In this document: in pieces, positions 44,701 to 57,218 of the stretch | Position numbering within the stretch: position 1 is the stretch's first letter | How the letters are laid out: each line of letters begins with the position of its first letter | DNA from: Spinacia oleracea | Lineage: Eukaryota; Streptophyta; Magnoliopsida; Caryophyllales; Amaranthaceae | NCBI RefSeq assembly: GCF_020520425.1 | Contig: NC_079487.1 | Coordinates: 133,012,385 to 133,076,384, forward strand | Length of the DNA: 64,000 nucleotides | Direction of reading: 5' to 3' | Notes under the pieces: generated by a model | Database searches by the model: none | What the model was told of the DNA's origin: nothing | Seen by the model: the letters and a program-made list of their open reading frames with translations, nothing else | Position numbers and translations under genes: made by a program

Positions 44701-47700
44701 ACCATTTCGCTACCTATCGAAAATAAGAAAATTATCTTAAGATAAAGATTCGCATACGAGCTATTCTGATATCGTGCTTGCATGGACAGTGTGCTGTTTC
44801 TCTTCACTGACTTGCTTTCTTTTATTTGCAAAATGTCTTTTCCCGGGTACTTTTTTGAAATTTAAGATCTCTTGTCATGCTGTGTGTTTGATAGTCTTGC
44901 TGTTTAAATTAATTAAAGCTGAGATGATGATTAGGCAGACCATGTACTGGTGGCATTTGTTGTTAAGCACATCTTGTAGATGATTATGTGACTTTTAAAC
45001 TCGATTATATGATTAATGAAAGTACAAAGATGTGTTTTATTAACATCCTTTGTCAGGAAAAAAGCTGCAACCATTTCCATTTGCTAGTTCTCGCGGTTAT
45101 CCAACTATTTTGGGCTTAACTGCTTGATACTTTAAAAAGATTGTATGCTTGAAACATCTCTCATGCTTAAACTATTCAAAAGCATAATGAAGGCGATCTT
45201 TGGTTCTGTTAGGAAACTATTTTTCTTCATTCAAAGTACAAACTAACTTTCTGGCACTCTAATCTGATCTGTGGATTTGCCCCGTGTGGTCTGTTTTATC
45301 TTAATCTTGCACTTAATTGCTAATTGTTTTCAGTCTGATTAAGATTCTCTTCGACACATGCGCATACCCACTTGGATGAGTTTTGACATATACCACATGC
45401 TTACCTTGTACTTGCCATTTAAGACACAGTGATTATGTGATTGCTTTCTTTTCAGTCGCACATTTAGCCGTAGAAAGGTTTTATTATTAATTACTTCGAT
45501 TCTAATATTCGCCACTGGCTACATTGTTGGAACTTAATTTAATCCTTTTATGATATGCATCTATTCTTATTGTCGATATTTCATCTACTCCGTATATCTT
45601 AGTTCATTTGTACTATTCTTGGTAACTTCCACTTGGCCAAAAATAAGGGCTAAATCTTTTGATATTTAACTTGCAAAAGTTTAACTCACACGATAGTTTT
45701 ATTATTCTAGCGATAAAAATCAGTTTCCCCCCTTTTTTTAGGAAATATTGTCAACTTTGCTTTTTAGCTAGCAGAACAAACCTTGAATTGTCTCGGAATG
45801 TCAGCTGATCAAATAGTTAAGGAGATGATAATGTATTTGTAGCTATATATTCTTGAATCACTAGCTTGCTTGAAGTGTTCAGCCTTTCCATTCTTATTCT
45901 CCGTGAAATCTTGCTTGCCCTTGATTCTGAAGTTGGCTTACAACATGGTTTGGGATATGAATTTGTGGTCGGCTGTGAAATTCAGGCTTATGGCCGAAGC
46001 CATGGAGAAACTTCTAATTTATCTAGGGATAGTTTGTGCCAAAGCTTCTTTAGAGTGTATGATGTGTACTTTTCTTTGTTGAGATTGGAATCCTCTTCCT
46101 TTTGCCTTCATATAAATTTGGTCTAGTCTTGATTGCCCAACATGCTTTATATACCTTTGTTTAGTTGTCATAATTCTTTTGTGCAATGTGGGAAATTTGT
46201 AAAGATTCAAGCTGACAATGAAGTGTCTTTAACATGTCTTTCCTTTCGGTACAACAGGTGATTCAGAGACAATAAGGGAGTCCTCTCAAGAACAAGGCTC
46301 ACTTGAAGGTAATTATGTTATAGATTGGGTTTATGACTAGTATGCTTTCAGATATTTTTTTTAAAAAGGTTCTAACATTACGGGACTGTCTTTGAAAGCT
46401 TGATTTAAACAATCATTTCGTGAAATCCCGTTGAAACTAGATACAAGTATGTTTTTTTAGTCTGTGAAGAGGCTCATAAAGCCATGGTCCACGAGCTGAG
46501 CAACATAACCGTGGTTGGTAGTCGTATAGACAAATGCTTACAGTTTAGCATGTTTTGAGGATAACCTGTGCAAAGAGCAATCCCTTAGCTTGTCATGGAT
46601 TTTCTTGAGGAAAATGCTTGATCTTTAGATGTTGATGGAAGCTAGTGTCTAGTATCCTAGGTTTTCTTATAGACAAGTAGTATTCAAAAAGGTCACACGA
46701 GTATATAAAGAGATCAATTCTGCATAAAATTAGTGTAAAATGAAAGTGAGATGACTTCAAAATAAAATTAGTTCTAATGAGACACTATGGGAGTTCCTCA
46801 TGGTAAACTTTTACTCTTTTCTGTCTCAGTTTACTCGCTCAATTTGACCATTTTTGTGTGATAGTTTTTAGTCAAAATAGGACAAGTGAAATGAGACGGA
46901 GGGAGTACAAGGGTTGGATCCGGGTAAATGTTAACGAGGTATTGACTGATTTTGGCTGGCTTATTGGATCGATAGTTATTATGAACTGTTTTTATTCTAG
47001 TGTACTTTTATGAATGGTTGTACTCCATATATCGTTTTCAAAGCATATACGAGTACTTCATACTGGATCTAGTATGTATTACGCTGTTTCTAGTTTCTAA
47101 CTTGATATATAACCGGTAACATACATATCGACCAGCCAAAACCCGGGAATCATACTGGATGATACGGTTAATGTCGTCGTAGTCGTTGTCAGTTTCCTTT
47201 TTGAAAGGGAAAGCAAAGAGTATGAAATTATTGGAGAAGGATGAGAGAGTTGGGTGGAGGGGTTTAAATTCACATCATCTCACATGGAAACTCCCGGAGT
47301 TTACGCTGAAAATGACCAAAAAAGTAGGGGTTATAAATGCAACATCTTTTAATATATGGCTTGACATTTTGTTGGCAAAGGTGGTGGGTCTTCTTGTTTT
47401 GGGGGGTCATTTTCCTGTATTGAGTTTCTGCATTGAAGGGTCAATTTTGCATGTATGATTTTGCAGAGTTCTCTCTAGTTAAGACGCTACCATGGTTTTA
47501 TGAAGGGGAGTGGCCGGGGGTCCCTATTGTCTTTTTACTACTTTGTCATGTCCCTACTTGCCTTTTCTCTGTTTATCTCTTTGTCACTTGACTATGTTTT
47601 GTGCGTTTTGATTCTTTGGTTTAGATTTTTCTTACTACGAGTACTTGATTAGTCGACACGGACGACATTGATGGGGAATTGTACAAGGGTTGTGTTTTGT

Positions 47701-50700
47701 AAACTGATTTAGCTTGTGTGGTAGTTAAGGTGGTGGTAGTTAAGGTGTGAGCGTGAGGATGTTTCCCTGCCTTTTACGGGGTATTTGTTGTGGTCGATTT
47801 CTTCCTTATCTAGTTTGCAGGTTTGGTATAAACTTAGGAAATTGAACGGAAACAAAATAAATAAGTAGGGAAAATGGTAATGTTAACTATTACCATTATT
47901 AGTTGTTTGGTATACTTTAGAAAAGGAATCGCTTGTAATAAATTGATGATTGAGGAGGTAACTATTTTGTTATCATAACGTTGGGAGAGGTAACGTATAG
48001 GTAATGGTTACCCTTTAGAAAATGAATTGTGTTGTCACTTGCCACCCATCCTATACCAAACATTAGGTAATGAAAATCGTTAATTGATGTCATATATACG
48101 TCGCGGTATATACCAAACATGATTTTAAATTTTTTAACTCCCAAGACTTTGTATTTGGTAGAGGAAGTATAAATCAATATCTGATATGTATTTCACAAAT
48201 ACATATCTCCCACTAAACGACAAAATAAGGATAAGACAAACATCAAAGGACAAAATCAATTTTTTTTGAAAATGACATCCGTTTTTTAAAAATGGCACTA
48301 GTTTTTTAAAAATGGTATCCGTTTTTTCAAAATGGCATTTGTTATTTGAAAAATGGCACTTGCTTTCATTTTTGTCTTATTTCTATTTTGTCGTTTAGTG
48401 GGATTATATGTATCTTGAAATACATATCAGATATTGGCCTCTCCGTCCTCGTATTTAGTAAACCAATACGGATTACTCTGGATTAAGCTCAATACTTCAG
48501 AATTGAATTTACAACAGGTTATAACGGATATCTTTAGTTGGTTCAGATATGTGTGGGTTTGGATTACTGTTTGGATTGGGCGAGGTCAATGTTGGTCTGT
48601 ACTCCGTATTTCTTAGGTGGTACTAATCCAGGGTATGTTTTATTGAACTAATATTTGAAATTAGGAGTAATTTAGTTGTAATTAATCTTATACGAAGTAA
48701 GAAATAATCATATTTTGTTTTTGATGTGAATTGAACTTGTCTTCTTATTTTTCCTTCTAAAATACTAGGTTAAAAATGAGTTGAACTAAACACACCTCAC
48801 AACTTATTACGACTTCACTAAAATAGTAAGTTTTTTTTATACAAGCTAGGGGCAATATACTAAAGAGTTCAAAGTTTTACAAAATAACAAAGTCTATGGA
48901 GCTCTATCTCCAAGGGAAAACCCGCAACAAATCTTGTACAAATCTTGGCTAATCTATCCGCCACCTTGTTAGTACTTCTGCCTCGTTCTCAATCTTAATC
49001 CCATAAAATAATTAGTTATGCATTGCAATTATTTTATTGTACGTCAGCACTCTTATACGGAGTATCATACTCCGCACTCCTTTCGCCCCACAATAGTCTT
49101 TCGACTCTCGCCTTCTTTGTATTTTCATATATCCCAATTAGTTCTCATTTTTCCTTGTTTCCCATCACTCTGTAGTCTGTAGTCTGTACAAATTGTGTTT
49201 TTTTTTCTCCCGTTCCCTAAATATCGCACCATTTAGATGGTTAGTATGTAAGAATTGAGTAATACCGTTGTTCATCTTTCATCTTGGATCCCAAACACTA
49301 TCACGTTCATCCAGGTTGTGAATGTCAACTAGCTTAGTCAGTACGGAGTAGAGCATACTTAAACATTTTCCCAAGAAGCCAAGACCTATAATCAAATTCT
49401 GTTTACACCATTTGTCGTCTTGTCATTTGTGGCTTTTTCTACACCAAAAAACATTCATCACAAGAGTTAGAATTGTTTGCTTAACTTCATAGTTCATATG
49501 GAGTAATTCGTGTAACTTGTCAATCGTACTCCGTAATTGCTTTGGCTCACTAAGTCGGAAGGCAAGAAGTTTGTATAACTTGTCACTCGTACTCCGTAAT
49601 TGACTTGGCTCACAAAGTCAGAAGACAAGAAGTTCAATTAGCCGATGATGTTGCCGTTAACGGTTAAGGCATTCATTTGTGGAGAACTTCAAATAAGTGA
49701 TACAGGTAAATAAGTGATGAGTCCCAATGGCATGATTGACGAAGCAGATGAAAGTATAGTTGTAAAATGAGTAATTTTCCTCGTATCTTTTGTTGTTTGG
49801 ACGAACTATGTCACTGTTTATATTCTGCTACTTGCATGATTCCTGAAAGTGGAAGTAAAAATAATAAAATAATAATAGTGGGACCCACGAAAAGAGTAGA
49901 TTAGGGTCTATAGGGGTAGGGGGTCACATACCCTGACATCAAGTGACAACTTATCAGCGTGCCTTCCGGGGATTTGACTGCCCTTTGTTTTTTATGTAAT
50001 TTTTTTTAATCAAAAATGTAGTTTTTGATATTTGCAGCCTCTGACTGTGCCGTCTTGTCCATTCTGATTTGGGAAAGGACTGGTCTATGACTCTTTTCTT
50101 TTTACCTTCTCCTGTTGTCCTCCACCACCTTTTCCCTCTCCTTACTTTCTTAAGAGCATCAATTATAAGGGTCACTCTTATTTACCCACTCTTAATCTCT
50201 CTCTTCATCCACCTCATCACCCTCTCCTAATACGAAGTAAGAGTTACCTCTCAAAAAATCCAAGAAATAGCAATCTCTTAGTTATTCCCTCTTAAACACC
50301 TTTTACATGTATTTATTTTTATTATTTTTTAACAAAAATGTCAAAAATAAGTATAATATTTCCACAATCATCCACCTCACCCCACTCTTATTTCTAAGAG
50401 TTACCTCTTATTTAGAGGATGTCTTAATCAACCTCTAAATAAGAGGTAGCTAAGAGTTAGCTCTTTTTTTATTAAGAGCTAACTCTTAATTTTTCTCTCT
50501 CTTTAAGAGTGGGCTAAGAGTGCATTACAATTGATGCTCTAAGTTTCCCTTTTTATTTTTTCCAAATTTTGGCATGCGTACGACTAGTAGGAGTATTACA
50601 CATTTACACCATACTGTGTTTCTCTTGTTTCCCTCTAGCAATCTGGCGTTGTTTATATTAGCTGGTTTGACTGGATGTTTGTGTTAGCTGGTTAGACCAG

Positions 50701-52693
50701 CTGTTTGTATTAGCGGGTTACTAATTGTTTGTAGGAGTAGCTAGTTAAAGTAGTTGCTTGATTGTGTAAATTTCGTAATTTATAGTTGGATTTTTATACT
50801 TCGCAAGTTCGTTTTGCTCAGTAATATAGTAAGATAACTCTTCTATTGCTACTCATAGGGAGTAATATTGAACATTTGAAAACAAATCTCACTTTGACAT
50901 TAGCAGCCCAGCAAATGTGGAAAACCCATATTGAATCTTAAAGCTCATTCCGTCATTCCCCCAACCCATGTTTAAGAACCCATTAAGATGAGTTTTTAAA
51001 CGTATATGTTGAGATCAAGTGACTGAAGATTACAGAACATTACGGCAGTAGTTTCTTGAAGGCTTGTGGTGAACTGGTGATTTATAAAATTAAATTTTAT
51101 TCTTTTGGTGTTGAAAGTTAAAAAAGAGAGGTTATTCTAGTTAATGCAGATTTACCCTTTATTCTTGCATTTTACTTAGTGGCAAGAAGTTATCTTGTGC
51201 GGAGTAGAAGACTTAAAGAATATTAATCAGGAATCTGTTGTTGTAGAAACATGATTTTGGAGTTGATAAATCAAAGCTAGCATTTCATGACACAAAAAAT
51301 GTCATGTTTTCTTTTCAATGCAGTAGGGACAGTTGGTTTCATTTTGAATGTCGTCCCTATTAAGGAGTACTTACCAAGATCAATTACGAATAAGATGTGT
51401 AAGGCTGTTATTGAGTACAAACTATTAACCACGGATGTTGGACTATGTGTCTATGTCTATGACCCCCCCCCCCCCCCCGTGGTAACATCAGATTGCAAGC
51501 AAGACATCTTATAGTTATAGTTATTAACCTCGTGTTTTTGTTGATATGATCAACAGTTTGTTTTAACTTGGCAACTTCATGTAAAATAACAAATCTGTTT
51601 TTGTGTTTGACTAATCAGTGAAAGGTTAGAAATTCGATAGGTTGTTGAAACCTTGCTAGTTTTCCCTCAAGTCTTGCTTTTTTCTGGATTAGGTTGTTAT
51701 AGAAGTGTAACTCCTGGTCTTTATTAAAATGATTCAACTAATTATACGTAGAATATAGATTAGCTGTGTAAGGTTTGGATTAACTTTGTGGTGTGACACA
51801 TTTTACATGCCACCTCCTATTTGTCTGAGGATCCACTTCCATCCGTTATTTTCTTCTCATTAATAATGTATTTCTACGTTATCAGAGGAAGGTGCCGTGT
51901 CATCAGACGAGGAGTATAGCGGTGGAGAGATATATGTACATGATCTGCAGCAAAAAGATGAAGAACGGGATCTTAAGGATCAGCTCTTACGTAGATTTGG
52001 GAGTCATATAAGCAGCCTCAAGATTGAATTTTCCAAGAAAAAGAAGAAAGGGAAGCTACCAAGGGAAGCAAGGCAAATGCTTTTCGAGTGGTGGAACGCT
52101 CACTATAAGTGGCCATATCCTACTGTAAGTACCATATCACGTACCCCTTTCTCCTTAGCTTTTATTCGCGTTGTATGTATAATCCATTATCTTAATTGTA
52201 CATTGCAATAAGCCTTGGTGGAATTTATAATGGCATGATGTTAGTGCAATAATCTGAATTTCATGGTTTAGCTTGTTTGTTTCGTGTTTGAGGTTTCATA
52301 ATTCATGAATATTATGATGCGTTCTATTTACCTGATTTTCACTTATTTTTCCTGAACTTATCTAAACTTATCAAAACTTATCAAAACTTATTTTAGTTAT
52401 AAATTGTACTTGGTCAATCCTTCTTTTTTCTGAACATAAGTTATCTGAACTTATTTTTCCTAAAATGAGTGAAAATAAGGTGAACAGAATAGAGCCTTAG
52501 TATCATTTCACATCTTTGGGCTTTTGTTGCGCAGGAAGCCGATAAAATTGCACTAGCTGAAATGACAGGTCTTGATCAAAGGCAAATCAACAATTGGTTC
52601 ATAAACCAACGGAAGCGTCATTGGAAACCATCCGAGAACATGCAATACGCGCTCATGGATAATTTCAACGGGCAATACTTCACAGATGACTAA
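41352..52693 (+). CDS. KNAT6-like: Class I KNOX homeobox protein, KNAT2/KNAT6 type
   Basis: Exons 41352-41663, 41932-42054, 42154-42295, 46258-46308, 51886-52124 and 52535-52693 encode 341 residues. The start is conserved (MDEIYGLHP ... [12 protein letters not shown]). KNOX1 is at about 80-120 ([20 protein letters not shown]) and KNOX2 at about 138-183 ([20 protein letters not shown] ... [14 protein letters not shown]). ELK is at about 238-258 ([18 protein letters not shown]), followed by [13 protein letters not shown]. The TALE homeodomain has the PYP loop and ends [16 protein letters not shown]. The protein is a nuclear transcription factor of meristem and organ-boundary identity, partnering BELL proteins. 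Introns 3 and 4 are 4.0 and 5.6 kb. Exon 4 (51 nt) is symmetric in phase and could be skipped. The exon 2 donor (ATG|GTCCCC) is weak but gives the correct family junction. Confidence 0.92.
41679..41707 (+). repeat. (CT)n tract in KNOX intron 1
   Basis: About 14 CT units directly downstream of the exon 1 donor. Confidence 0.9.
41824..41884. repeat. Hairpin in KNOX intron 1
   Basis: TTGTGCGATAACAATATCAG (41824-) continues TAT and pairs with ATACTGATATTGTTGTCGTA then CAA (41862-41884). This gives 23 bp with about two mismatches and a 15-base loop. It ends 47 bp before exon 2. A smaller perfect 9-bp hairpin (GATGGTACT/AGTACCATC) lies at 41766-41788. Confidence 0.85.
46814..46905. mobile_element. 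Very short Stowaway-like MITE in KNOX intron 4
   Basis: TA-flanked element of about 92 bp. The left CTCTTTTCTGTCTCAGTTTA and right ACTTGTCC-like complement end in AATGAGACGGAGGGAG. Confidence 0.6.
48177..48434. mobile_element. Foldback element with internal tandem repeat
   Basis: The ends ATATCTGATATGTATTTCA and TGAAATACATATCAGATAT are nearly perfect inverses, extended by CCCACTAAACGACAAAATA / TATTTTGTCGTTTAGTGGG. The centre (48256-48362) holds about five copies of a 28-bp unit (TTTTTTAAAAATGGCA). It lies in KNOX intron 4. Confidence 0.85.
48839..48990 (-). mobile_element. LINE 3' fragment (RNase H end)
   Basis: The reverse strand encodes [14 protein letters not shown], which resembles the N-x-VA-D-x-LA motif at the end of RNase H domains in plant LINEs. 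It is followed by a short 3' tail (CCTAGCTTGTATAAAAAAAA). Only the last about 150 bp are present. It lies in intron 4 of the KNOX gene, antisense to it. Confidence 0.4.
49512..49635 (+). repeat. 62-bp tandem duplication
   Basis: Two copies of a unit containing TAACTTGTCA ... CGTACTCCGTAATTG ... TTGGCTCAC follow each other. Each carries TACTCCGTA (49528 and 49590). Confidence 0.85.
50154..50539. mobile_element. Tourist-like MITE in KNOX intron 4
   Basis: Flanked by TAA on both sides. The left GAGCATCAATTATAAGGGTC pairs with the right GCATTACAATTGATGCTC, extended by AAGAGT-rich sequence on both arms. The 3-bp TWA duplication fits PIF/Harbinger. Confidence 0.8.
50641..50770. repeat. Fragment related to the 911-1967 element
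   Basis: Repeated TATTAGCTGGTTTGACT, TTAGCTGGTTAGACCAGCTG and TTTGTATTAGCGGGTTA match the subterminal repeats of the element at 911-1967. Only one side is present. Confidence 0.55.
52318..52496. mobile_element. MITE of the TCAGATAAG foldback family, in KNOX intron 5
   Basis: The left GTTCTATTTACCTGATTTTC and right GAAAATAAGGTGAACAGAAT are inverted ends enclosing CTGAACTTATC units. It lies in intron 5 and ends 38 bp before the homeodomain exon. Confidence 0.65.
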
Positions 52694-53191
52694 GGAGTAA
52701 GGACTCAACCCTTCACTTCTTGACACGAGAATCGTATTTAATCTGGCTGCTTATGTATATGTGCTAATGGTAATCTTACCTTGCCAATTTGAGAATCACT
52801 TCGATCCTTAATTTCATTTTCGATTAATGGAGGGAAAATATATCCTCCCTCCACCATTTGTATTCTCATTGCAATGTAAACCAAACGATGTACTACTAAT
52901 GTATCCTCATAAAAATGAAATGGCTAATTTCTCAGAAGATTGTGTTAGTACTTTTTATTTGATTTTCTTCAGTTCCTGATAGTTTTCAGCTGAAAATTGT
53001 TGTCTTCATTAACGACTGCTTACTCTGTTCTTAAACATTTTATTAATATTTAGGCGTTAAATGTACACTTTGGCTTGGTAAAGTGAGTAATAGGGAAGAG
53101 ATAGATAAAGTGGAAAATTTAACTAAATAAGGCATGGGGCAAATAACTAGGAACATCCAAAAAGAAATTTAGAGCAATCATTTAAGGACGG

Positions 53192-53315
53192 ATGGATTAT
53201 TAAAATTGATGTTCGTAAAGTTCGTATTGCCATAGGAGAAGAAATTCTAACCAATGGATTATTAAAATTGATGTTCGTAAAGTTCGTATTGCCATAGGAG
53301 AAGAAATTCTAAGTT
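53192..53315 (+). repeat. 62-bp tandem duplication
   Basis: Two essentially identical copies of ATGGATTATTAAAATTGATG ... GAAATTCTAA begin at 53192 and 53254. The identity indicates a recent event. Confidence 0.92.
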
Positions 53316-53456
53316 TGGTTATATCCGTGTAGCAGTCGCCCTTTTTTGCAAGGGGCCGTAAAAATTAAATGTTGTCATTTATATTTTCTTTCCCTTCCAT
53401 TAAACCAAACATACAAAAGCAAAATCTCTTCTCTTTCTTTTCTGACTAAGCATGTA

Positions 53457-53721
53457 CATTGGGGCTCTTGGAGTGGCTCCCTCCAAGTAGCTCTCCAACA
53501 AGAACTATCTCTTGGCCAACATTGGGGCTCTTGAGTGGTTCTTGAGGGGCTCTTGAGTAGCTCTTTATGGAGAGCTACTTAAAGGTAGCTCTTGCCCAAT
53601 AGCCCTTCAAGAGTTGATTCTCGTTGAAAAGTGGGGAGTAACTTTGAAAATTGAATAATAACTTTAGTTAAAAATACAATTAATTGTAATGGAGAGCTCA
53701 TTTGAGTAACCAACCAATGTT
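53457..53721. mobile_element. MITE with CATTGGGGCTCTTG ends
   Basis: The left ACATTGGGGCTCTTGGAGTG and right GAGTAACCAACCAATGTTGG pair loosely, with AGAGCT motifs throughout. The left-end sequence ACATTGGGGCTCTTGAGTGG is repeated at 53519, so there may be a partial internal duplication. Superfamily unknown. Confidence 0.45.
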
Positions 53722-53726
53722 GGGTG

Positions 53727-53840
53727 ATAAGTTCAGATCAGATAAGTTCAGATAAGTTCTATTAAGATCAGATAAGTTCAGATAAGATCAGATAAGTTCA
53801 GATAAGTTCAGGTCAAATAAGTTGAACAGAACGCACCCTT
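53727..53840 (+). repeat. TCAGATAAGT repeat array
   Basis: Roughly ten copies of (GT)TCAGATAA or ATCAGATAA in a row end at GTTGAACAGAACGCACCCTT. It is one arm of the foldback family seen at 39630-40118. Confidence 0.75.
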
Positions 53841-54044
53841 AGAAAAATTAAGCCAGACCAAACCATCAATCAAAAAAACCAGACTAAATCAGATCAGACG
53901 AACAGAACAGAGGCAAAATGACAAGGGCCAACCAAAACTATCGAATTTATGGTTCACAAAGCCCAACCAGATTATCGGCCCAATCAATCCCATAACAGTG
54001 ACAACATCTCCAAAATCAGAAAGAGAGGGAGAGGATAAGCCAAA

Positions 54045-57000
54045 ATGACAACACTGCAACTAATACCATCACACTGCCGTCCTTCCCTCCTCTCGCCGGG
54101 AAAATCTATTTCCCGTCACCGGAAATTCATTGTTCGATGCTCAGATGAACGCCTGACGCTTTTTAGCCGCATTGCTCCTGTTTACGACAGCGTATGCATT
54201 CTCAATCAATTGTGTTTTCCTGTAAATTTCACTTCAATTATGCTTTTACTTCTCCTTTCGATGATTAATTTGCCGATTTCCCCCTCTTTTTTTTGGAAAA
54301 TCTAAAACTGAATTTTTTCCCGCAGTTGAATGATTTGCTCAGCTTAGGGCAACACCGTGTTTGGAAGCGCATGGCCGTGTCCTGGAGCGGGTAAATTTTC
54401 ACCATTGTTCTCAAATTTGTACAGCATAATTCTGGTTATAATTTTTATCTTTGATTATTTGAAGTTTAATTGTGTGTCAAAATTTTTACAATTTATTTGA
54501 AGTGTAATCGTTGAACATTTTGTAATATACCCAATTATCCTTGATCCTTGCATTTTTAACCAATTATCAAATGTATTTTTGGTTTTGTTTCTCCTATTTC
54601 ATTTGAATCGATTAGAAATAGCTTTAGATTGTCACCAATGTAGTGATCATCACTGTTTAACCTTTGATTGATTAGGTATTTAGGTCATTCATATGAAATT
54701 GACCTTTTTTTTGATGATATTTGGATAAGAAGTTAGAGAAGGCACTTGTTTTAGAAAATATGGATAGTATAAATGAAGTATTTAAAAACTTTTCGTTGTT
54801 GTGATGTGGTTGAAATAGTATCTTTTAGTTGTGTAAGAATAGGATTTTTGTTATACTTCTGTAAGATGTCTCAAGTGATACATCGATGATAAACTTCACC
54901 TGTTGCAGAAATGTTATAATTGGAGACATTAGGGTTATTTTAATACTAGTATGGTTCCAGACTTCCTATTATGTGTGCATGAAGAAGAGAAGAAGTGAAT
55001 AATGTTTTGACTGTTGAAATGCTTGAAAGGGCGAGCTTGTTGTATTGGTGAAAGAAAAGGGCTCTGTTGCAGTAACCAACACGTTTAGGAAAAGGTTAAT
55101 CTAATTTGAAGGACATGGATAAGTTTAACTTTTAATTGGGGAGCATTTTATGCCTTTTCTTCTTGTGGCAAGGGACGTTATGGGAAATGTGTATGATTAT
55201 ACATGTAAATGGAATTATTTAACTCCTGTCAAGATAAATAAAATAAATCAACATACTGATAATATGTGTTCCAAACTTCTGTGTTTAAACATAATTTCCC
55301 AAACAACAAAGCATGTAATTTGGATTCCAAACTTATGTGTTTTTAACATAACTTTCCAAACTTCTTTTTGAAAACATGATTAGTTTCCTTTCTGTCATTT
55401 CTATATTGGCAACAGTGCAAAGAGAGGGGATAGTGTGTTGGACATATGCTGCGGAAGTGGGGATTTGGCGTTTCTTTTGTCCGAAAAAGTTGGCCTTGAT
55501 GGACAGGTCTTCAGTTTCTTTGTCTGTCTTTGTGAAAGTGTACCTACCTAGATTTCTGTGCGTCACACTAGGTGTCTACTTGCAGGTGACCGGTTTGGAT
55601 TTTTCGAGGAACCAATTGTTAGTTGCTTCATTGCGGCAGAAAGAAAGGTCAACTCCCTGCTACAAAAACATAGAGTGAGCACTGGTAATTCTGGGGATGT
55701 TGTTCGAGTATTCCGTTTGTATACAATTTCATAAGAGGGAGTTAAATTTGTAGCTAATGCACCACAGGTGGTTGGAAGGTGATGCACTTAATTTACCATT
55801 CCGTGATGATCATTTTGATGCCATCACAATGGGTTATGGATTGAGGAACGTAAGAGATAAAGAGAGAGCTATAGAAGAGATATATCGAGTTCTTAAACCA
55901 GGTCTTGTCGATCTCTTCAATTGCCTGCACATTTATGGAGGAGATTATATCTTTTATGTAGTAAAATGGTGAATTTCTTTGTTAGGATGCAAGGCTTCAA
56001 TCCTCGATTTTAATAAAAGCATGGAACCGATCACTGGTGTAATCCAGGTATTGTTTTTACAGAGTTTATAGCTGAGACATGAATTCTGTTGTGTACTTGT
56101 GTTTGGCTTTTGTGGCACCCTACAGCTACAGATTGGTGTTCATTTTTTTTGTATTCTAAGAAATTTATGCCATTAACTATGAATAAGAGTGTATTTGGTT
56201 ACTAACTTGTACATAAGAATATATATGAGTACTTGAAAAATTATAGAATGTTGCAGTATATTAGAAAGTAGACAATTATTCCCTGTAAGGCTGCTTTAAT
56301 TTACCCTGAATTTCATTTGCAATCGTCCAAAATAGCATATAGGAGTAGTTAATTTATAAAGAGAGTTGAGCTTGATATTCTATTTCCATGATGAATATTT
56401 ATGATATTTGTTGCATTATTTGAATCTCATAGCTTCAGCTGCACTTAAAGCAATGCACAATGAATGAAAGAATAATTTTTCTTTTATTTATATTTTGCTT
56501 GTTATCTAGGAATTGATGATAGACAATGTCGTTGTTCCTATTGCTACTAGCTATGGCCTGGCTGAGGAGTACAGATATCTGAAAAGCTCAATTCAGGAGT
56601 TTCTGACAGGTGAGTGCAATAAATTTACCCAATAATTCGGGTTTGTGTAGCGTAGATTGGTTATGTGGGCACTCTCTTCAATTCTTAATTCTTACTGAAG
56701 TTTCATATGATGCATTTTCTTTTTAAATGCTTCTGTTTGTGTTTGTTAAGAATGCCACAAGGGGAAACTAGTGTGTTTGGATACGGTAATTTGGAGGAGG
56801 AGAGAAAGTGAAGGGTTGATTTTTCTTTGTTTGGATATGACTCGTGAGGAGGGACGGGAAGTGAATTAAGGGGATCCATCGTCCTCTCCCTTTTAATAAA
56901 TAATCCTTCCAATGTTGGAAGTTTGGAACTATTTGAGAGGAAAATGCAAGCTCACTCCTTCAATCCCTTCACCTCCCTTTCCTTTCCCTCTCTTTCCCTC

Positions 57001-57218
57001 GCTTGTCCATCCTTCCATCATAACTATTTATACATACTTTTATTAATTTGTAAGAAGACTTCAAGAGGGCACCTAGTTGCATACTTGCATTCAATCTTTG
57101 AGGTTGTCTTGGTGCAGGAAAGGAATTGGAGCAGCTAGCTCTTGCGGTTGGGTTTTCAGATGTCAAATTTTACGAGATTGCTGGTGGACTCATGGGGAAT
57201 CTGGTGGCTACTCGCTAA
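54045..57218 (+). CDS. MENG: Demethylphylloquinol methyltransferase, chloroplastic
   Basis: Eight exons (54045-54191, 54326-54390, 55416-55506, 55586-55674, 55768-55901, 55986-56047, 56510-56609, 57118-57218) join in frame to 262 residues, close to the usual length. Residues 1 to about 31 form a transit peptide (Ser/Arg-rich, ending [11 protein letters not shown]). The UbiE/MenG fold follows: [23 protein letters not shown] motif [10 protein letters not shown] (about 79-87), [11 protein letters not shown], and [10 protein letters not shown] (about 150-159). The end is [15 protein letters not shown]. It transfers a methyl group from S-adenosylmethionine to 2-phytyl-1,4-naphthoquinol, the last step of phylloquinone (vitamin K1) synthesis for photosystem I. 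All splice sites are GT-AG. Intron 2 is about 1 kb. It appears intact. Confidence 0.95.

Noticed and set aside
44454-44983. Frames in KNOX introns 3 and 4 (also 45866-46126 and 47186-47458).
   Set aside because: No recognisable domains or splice partners; they lie inside introns of a well-supported gene.
51465-51478. Poly-C run and the frame through it (51287-51514).
   Set aside because: A homopolymer tract in a KNOX intron; the proline run is a consequence of it.
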